NCBI GenBank assembly: GCA_943735955.1 | Contig: OX030959.1 | Span: 3,673,772-3,737,771, forward strand | DNA from: Piscicola geometra | Lineage: Eukaryota; Annelida; Clitellata; Hirudinida; Piscicolidae | Length of the DNA: 64,000 bases | Direction: 5' to 3' | Part shown: positions 58,315-64,000 of the stretch, one piece after another | How positions within the stretch are numbered: position 1 is the stretch's first letter | Layout of the letters: each line of letters begins with the position of its first letter | The notes under the pieces: generated by a model | What the model was told of the DNA's origin: nothing | What the model saw: the letters and a program-made list of their open reading frames with translations, nothing else | Databases searched by the model: none | Program-made: the position numbers and the translations under genes

Positions 58315-58395
58315 CTAAAAGGATTTTCGTCGAGTCGACGTACGAACAACAACCGTTTATGCCTTTAATAAGAAATAATTTATTAAATTATAAAT
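58315..58395 (+). mobile_element. Second copy of the LINE 3' end
   Basis: AAAAGGATTTTCGTCGAGTC, then ACAACAACCGTTTATGCCTT and AAGAAATAATTTATT closely follow the last 60 bp of the element at 53846-54095. Only the extreme 3' end is present, as in a strongly 5'-truncated LINE insertion. Confidence 0.75.
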
Positions 58396-59228
58396 TATAG
58401 AGCAATATGTTTACATAGCCTTAGCAGACGTTCAATCAAATTCTCGAGCGTGGTCTTGAATAATCAAAATGGTTGCCGGAAACTCTTCGCTTTCAAGAAA
58501 ATAACTTTTATATTTTTTATTGAGATCCAAAAAGAATCGGAATAAAATCAAGAAATAACAACCGTCAAATCCAATTTTTCATAAATGCCTACATTCGAAT
58601 GTTTTTTGATTGTAATTGTTATAGCGCACTATATTTGAAAAAAATAGTATAAATGCTTTAAAAATGAATCCTAAAAGAAAACAAAAATTGAATTCTTTCT
58701 TAATCTAGTCGCTTTATGAATGCTTTCCTCTGCTTAGATTTTCTGTAATGCATTTTTAAATCAACTGCAAATTGTTCAGTGGCATGGAATAGTGATTATG
58801 ATTATGAATGATAATTGAACTTTTAATGGCTATAATGATAGAATAAATCATTTTTAAAGATTAAATATTTTATTTTGAACAATCTTTGAGATACTTTAGT
58901 TTTTCAATTGGTATTTATTTTAAGATAATATTTAAAAAAGGAAATATGAATTTTGAAAAGTATATAAAAATGGAAACGTAGTTTTTTTCATATAAACTAA
59001 AATATTAAATATTCAGCAGTTTAAATAACAAGAATACAATTTCAGAAGAAATTCTTTTCAGAACTTATTATGAAAAACTCAAATTTTCTACGACTACCGA
59101 AATTTCCTTTTATCACAAGTATAAAATGGCTCGTCATCATTGAATACAACACGCTCGAGTCATCACGAAAACCAATCAAAATTGTGCAACGCAATTCTCT
59201 GAATGTATAATAAACCACCTTGAATATG

Positions 59229-59465
59229 TCATCCCCATCGTCGAGACCTGATTAAGTGGTAATACACAGTGTATGGAAGTTTGGAAGGTTCATCGAAAGT
59301 ATAATTCATGCGAGTAATAAAGCCATACACGCAGGACATCAAAGGCCGATTCATCCATAAAGCTCCTACTTTCCGTCGCGAAGTTTTCCTGAAGTTATTT
59401 TTGGACTGCCTATCCAGCCGTGCCGCGTCAATGCAAACGTAATACCGCATGATTGGACATGTCAA
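59229..59465 (-). CDS. Unexplained ORF, 78 residues
   Basis: An ATG-initiated frame on the reverse strand in a patch of balanced base composition. The product is of mixed composition and looks protein-like: MRYYVCIDAARLDRQSKNNF, RRKVGALWMNRPLMSCVYGF, ITRMNYTFDEPSKLPYTVYY. I recognise no domain. The open frame extends upstream of the ATG for a few codons, so it may be an exon or a relic of a larger gene or element. There is no obvious partner exon nearby. Confidence 0.3.
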   Translation of the reverse strand: MTCPIMRYYVCIDAARLDRQSKNNFRKTSRRKVGALWMNRPLMSCVYGFITRMNYTFDEPSKLPYTVYYHLIRSRRWG

Positions 59466-59484
59466 GAAGGAGATCTCATAAGGG

Positions 59485-59645
59485 GAGGGGATGATGGTTG
59501 GATAGATTGGATGATGGTTGGATAGATTGGATGATGGTTGGATAGATTGGATGATGGTTGGATAGATTGGATGATGGTTGGATAGATTGAATGATTGGGC
59601 TGGATTGGATGATGGTTGGATAGATTGGATGGTTGGTTTGAAGAT
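59485..59645. repeat. 20-bp tandem repeat
   Basis: The unit GATGGTTGGATAGATTGGAT is repeated about six times at 20-bp spacing, then decays. Confidence 0.9.
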
Positions 59646-61752
59646 TAGGTTTGGATTTGACTTATTTTTATTATATCATGAACTCTAGGAACATAAAGTT
59701 AACACACGTGTATTTCAACACATGTTTGTGCGTGTGTTTATATATTTGATATGACAAAGTTAAAATGCAATTTTTAAATGAGTATTTCACGATATTTTCA
59801 AATATGCATTGACATTTTTAATAAATACGCACAGATGCAGATACATAGGCCCGTGGAATCACACCACACCAGCATTTCCATACATCATACCCACATTACG
59901 ATACAACAATACAATAGGATACAATAATAAAACAAATTATACAATAAAACAAAACATTTACTTAGGGGTGTTTGATCCATACAGACCTTAGTGACAAAAA
60001 TGGATTTATCTTGCAAATCGGAATTTTCAAGAATTTAAAAACATTCATATTTCTAAAAATCAAAGATGGTAAAAAATGTAAAAAAATTATAAATGAATTA
60101 TAAAATAAAATTTATATAAATGATTTATAAAATACAATTTTTATAAATGAATTATAGAAAAAAATTATGTAAAATTATAAACATGGTTTGCTATAAAATT
60201 GAAAGTTTTTTAAACGTATTAAGAAACTGCCATTGAACATTATTGCACTCATGCTACTGGAACACAAAAATTCTGAACTTTACTTTTTACAAACTTCAAA
60301 CGATTTGATATAACAAATCGTATTTTTTTCTAAAGCCTAAATTATTGTTGTAACTTTATTTTTATTTTTAATCAATGGTACATGTAAAGATATGTAAATT
60401 ATTTGACGTTTTTATTACCTTTACATGCACACTTGAGGGATATTAACTGCCCATGGACTGTGATGGTAACTCAAAAATTGGAAATAAAATTATAAAGTTA
60501 TTACACGTTTGAAAAAATAAGTATTTGTATAAATTTATGGTATAATAATAGAATAAGAACGCCACGGTCATCGTACTATCACATGAGAGGAAATAATGAC
60601 GGATTACTGGCCCCGCAACCTTAAAAGACCGAAATGGAAAAGAATTCGAAGAATAAAAGCCTTATCAACTAGTCAAAACTCTACGTGTCCATGGATGAAA
60701 TTGTAATAAGTATTAAATCATTTAAATAATACTTGGGAATATTTCTTCGAGTTTGGTCAAATCAATCAACTAAATATGTGTTTAAAGCATGGGTGACGAT
60801 CCTGGGGCTGGACCCTCCAGTTTTTGATAATGAGGGAGTCCATCTTAACTTAAAGTTAAAAGGTAATGAGTTCTAAAATAATAAAAAACCGGCATAATGA
60901 AATTAATGTTTAGCAAATGTAAGGAATTAAATAACGTTTTTTGTGGATGATCTTAGATTACTGCAATAGGAATGAATAATTGAAGACTTATTTTTTTAAA
61001 GTTTGAACATAATAATAGAACTTTTAATTCTAATTCTATTTTTAATGGGCAGGCAATGGGAGAAAATAGGAGAAGGTGTGATGTGGTGATAAATAAGAGA
61101 ACGGCTTACGATTCTGGCTGCATGAATAAATAAATTAGTTTGAACGTATTATTAGATCAATCGTAATAAAATGAGTAACAATAGTTTATTCTAGATATAA
61201 TAAGTGCAGAAACAAACATCTTTAGTGAAGGGTCATCATTATAATGAAAAGTAAAAATATATTTTTTTAACTGATAGAATTTGGTTTGTAAATTAATGGT
61301 GAGTCAAATGTAAATCCTAAGCTACGAATATGATTAGATGGAACAATAGTATATGGAAAGTTTCATGAACCTTCAATTAACTTACTATCAAAATACATTA
61401 ATTAAAATTTTGAAAGATTCAATTTCAAAAACATAGAACTAGATTAATTTTCATTAAATGAAAAGCACAAAGAATATGAAATTATGAAATTAAATAATGG
61501 ATGATAGTTAAGAAATATATGGAATAAAGAACTTTTATGAAAACCATAGGAATAAGAAGATGGGACAGTGATTTAGAGAAAAATAAACCAATCTATTAGA
61601 TGAATGTAAATTAATCTACAAGAGCGAAGAATTGTTAATTTCGAAAACATTTTAAAGTTTTAACAATAACAAAATCGCCTTTTCGAATAGCTTTTAAGAT
61701 GGATTTATAAAAAATTCAGAATGAAAATGTAAAAAAAAACTGAAATTGAATT

Positions 61753-64000
61753 TCAGACGCACGTTTCTGGAGTGAGTCTGACGGACTTTATGTTTTTCGG
61801 AGTTTTATTCGGATCTGCCCTCAATTTTTCAGTCGATTGGAAGAGGGTTGGTCTTTGTGGCTGCAACAGTTGTTGCTGTGGTTGAGGTTGTTGTTGTTGT
61901 TGTCGTGATTGTTGTTGGTGTTGACGCTGTTGTCTCTTCTCCAACTCAGAGTCGAGAGAAAAGTTTTTTTTATTTTGCTTGAAATTCTTGCTTTCAGGCA
62001 CGACCGAACCAGATCTTGTCTGTTTCGTTGGAGTTATTTTTGACGTTGTGAAAATTTCTTGGTGAAAACGATGTTATAGATTAACATTTAAATGAAGCAT
62101 GAATGATAAATTGATTTGATGATTGGATGGATGATGACACGAATTGATGATTGAATAAACGACGTATGAATTGATGACAAGAAAATGCTGCAATGATCAA
62201 AAGTTGATTGATCATTCAATCAAAACAAAAAGACGGTAAAAGGAAAGACCGTGTAGCGTTAAAAGAAAAAAAAGTTTAAAGTCTTTTTACAGAAAAATCA
62301 ACGAATGCCGTAGTAGTTGTGGTATTTGTGTAGTAGGAACTTTTCTTAAAGTTTTTTTTAATTTTATAAGTTTTCGCATAGTCGGTAGAATAGTTTGCAG
62401 AAAAAATTGTCTAAAAAATATTTTATTTCTTTATTAAACTCCGGCATAAATCGTTTCTACATTATTCGTTTGGACATAAGTCGCTTTAAAATAGGGCCAT
62501 TTTACGTGTGTATTTCCACTTAGTTATCTCCAGTTAGTGATTATTTAGCGAGATGCTGATGAAAAGTTTTGATCAGAAATTAATTTATAGTTCTATAAAA
62601 CAGTTCGAGAAGCAATGGCGAGTTTTGTGAAGATAGTTTGGTCGGTTCCGAAAAGTTTTTCTCAGAATAATTCATTCAAATACGTGCCTAAAAAAGATTG
62701 AAATAATGCATAAAATATGAATTGCAAATATCCTATTTTAAAGAGTGTCAAGAGCTTTGAAAGGTGTTATGAAAAAAATGGACAACCACAGCCGTATTAA
62801 CGATGCAGCTTCCACACAGTGTATTCGATACGAAAAAACCGAAAATTGCGTGCAAAAATAAAATATAACATCTGAAAGCAAAATAAAGGAAAATAAAAAA
62901 GCTATAAAACAGCTTCTCAGACTATGAATCGAGCACACAAAACCTTGTTATCGTGTCGTGTGAACTGCTGTGTGGCCTGCTGTGGCTTGTGGTAGGACTG
63001 CTGTGTGGCTTGCTGTGGCTTGTGGTAGGGCTGTTGGAGCATTTGTTGCTGCTCCAGAAGATGGGTCGGCTCGAAATGCAACTGTTTCTTTTTGCTGAAA
63101 TGCTTCGATTCTCCGAGCACTGACTTTGTGATTCTGGAAATCAACGAATCCATCGAGTTGTCTCGTTTGCACTTCTTCTTCATCTCCTCCTCGTAAGCCT
63201 TTTGCTGCGTCAGGTGCTGCGAAATGATCGAGAGAGGCGTGTGTTTCTTGGCTTGCTGCTGTTGCTGGCCACTCAAGACGTAAGCTGTGGCGATGCTGCT
63301 CGTGCGTCTGACGTCGATGTCTAGCGACTTGCTGCGTCCGAAGAGCTGCTTGCTGGCGTCCATGTCGTCTTCAAGGGAGGGAAGATTCGTCAGGTGACCT
63401 CCGAATGTTCTTGGTGCCGAAGCTCCACGAGGTCTGATGGAGGAACGACGCTGTTGTTGTGGTTGTTGTTGGTGAAGTTGTTGTTGTTGTTGTGGTTGTT
63501 GGTGGTGTTGTGGTTGGTAGTAGTAGGCGTATGGTTGATGTTGTGGTTGTTGTTGTTGTTGATATTGTTGTTGAGATGGATAATGCTGCTGCTGGTCGTA
63601 AAAGTAAGCCTCATATTGTTGTTGTTGTTGGGGTTGTTGTTGTTGCTGTTGTGGTTGTTGGTAAGCCGATGGATAATGTTCGAATTGATGTATTTGTTCG
63701 AGGTGGTGGGAATCCAGTGGCTGTGATTTTTGTTGTTGTTGCTGAGATATATTTTTTTGTTTTATTGGGAAATTTTGTTGTTGTTGTGATTGTTGTTGTT
63801 GTTGTTGGAATCGTCCGGACGAAGAGTCGCCATATTTATTAAGCCATAAACCAAAATGAGGCTTTGTTTGCTCTTGATTCTGTTGTGTTTGCGCCTGATA
63901 TTGTTGTGTTTGTGGTTCATATTTTTGTTGTAACTGCTGTTGTGGTTGTTTAGTTTGTTGTTTAATTTTTTGTTTTTTAAGTTTTTCTTTTTCCGGAATG
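61753..64000 (-). CDS. Glutamine-rich protein, C-terminal part, 5' end outside the window
   Basis: Two exons on the reverse strand: 64000-62944 (open from the edge) and 62019-61753 with stop. The donor after TRHDNK and the acceptor before TRSGSVV are both phase 0. About 440 residues are visible. The first third is full of poly-Gln runs coded by mixed CAA and CAG, with Tyr, Pro and His between them. A basic Ser-rich segment follows (RRSSIRPRGASAPRTFGGHL, GRSKSLDIDVRRTSS) with several possible kinase sites of the RRxS type, then a Lys-rich helical part (QKAYEEEMKKKCKRDNSMDS) and a repeated QQSYHKPQQAT motif. The second exon is again Gln-rich. No catalytic domain is visible. The pattern suits a scaffold or regulatory protein, but I do not recognise it. 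Confidence 0.75.
63440..63960. repeat. CAA/CAG (poly-Gln) coding repeat
   Basis: Reverse-strand CAA/CAG triplets, interrupted by CCA, CAT and TAT codons, inside the open exon of the Gln-rich protein. CAA dominates, with no long pure CAG run. Confidence 0.85.

Larger units (their letters stand above)
56280..61752. other. Mostly non-coding region with repeat remnants
   Basis: AT-rich. Contains a dispersed repeat motif (listed separately), a second LINE 3' end at 58315-58395, one unexplained ORF at 59229-59465, and a 20-bp minisatellite. No multi-exon gene found. Confidence 0.5.

Overview
This is a fragment of an AT-rich metazoan nuclear genome, not a prokaryote or a virus. Genes are split into many short exons with GT..AG introns, tRNA-derived SINEs and non-LTR retrotransposon ends are present, and simple repeats and minisatellites are abundant. 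DNAAF5 (needed for motile cilia) and FOXK place it among animals. The species cannot be named from the sequence; an invertebrate with motile cilia is the best guess.

Layout, left to right. (1) 1-184: one exon of a SUEL/galactose-binding-lectin-domain protein, minus strand, running off the left edge. (2) 185-15403: about 15 kb with no gene I can support, only AT-rich DNA, simple repeats and some more complex islands that could be regulatory. (3) 15404-21901: an intronless full-length ABCA-type ABC transporter of 2165 residues, minus strand. (4) 22269-28617: DNAAF5 (HEATR2), plus strand, 14 exons, head-to-head with the ABCA gene. (5) 29470-34180: FOXK (FHA plus forkhead), plus strand, 8 exons, with a large 28-bp minisatellite in one intron. 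(6) 36465-41138: an unrecognised gene of about 9 exons, minus strand, with two large satellite-like arrays inside its introns. (7) 41768-47709: a DDX21/DDX50-type DEAD-box helicase with a GUCT domain, plus strand, 15 exons, with a possible mitochondrial presequence. (8) 48324-52231: a beta-trefoil (ricin-B-lectin-like fold) protein gene, minus strand. (9) 53187-54095: a patchwork of a nearly identical ABCA fragment, a fragment of the DDX21-like gene and the 3' end of a LINE. (10) 54237-56203: a second, 3'-truncated copy of the beta-trefoil gene, minus strand. (11) 56280-61752: mostly non-coding, with transposon remnants and one unexplained ORF. (12) 61753-64000: the 3' part of a glutamine-rich protein gene, minus strand.

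The genes do not form one pathway. The most unusual part is 53.1-56.3 kb, where a tandem duplication of the trefoil gene is joined through pieces copied from two other genes of this same window. All splice models were built by eye from GT/AG sites, reading phase and similarity to remembered protein families. For DNAAF5, FOXK, the DDX gene and trefoil copy 1 the exon lengths sum to a whole number of codons.
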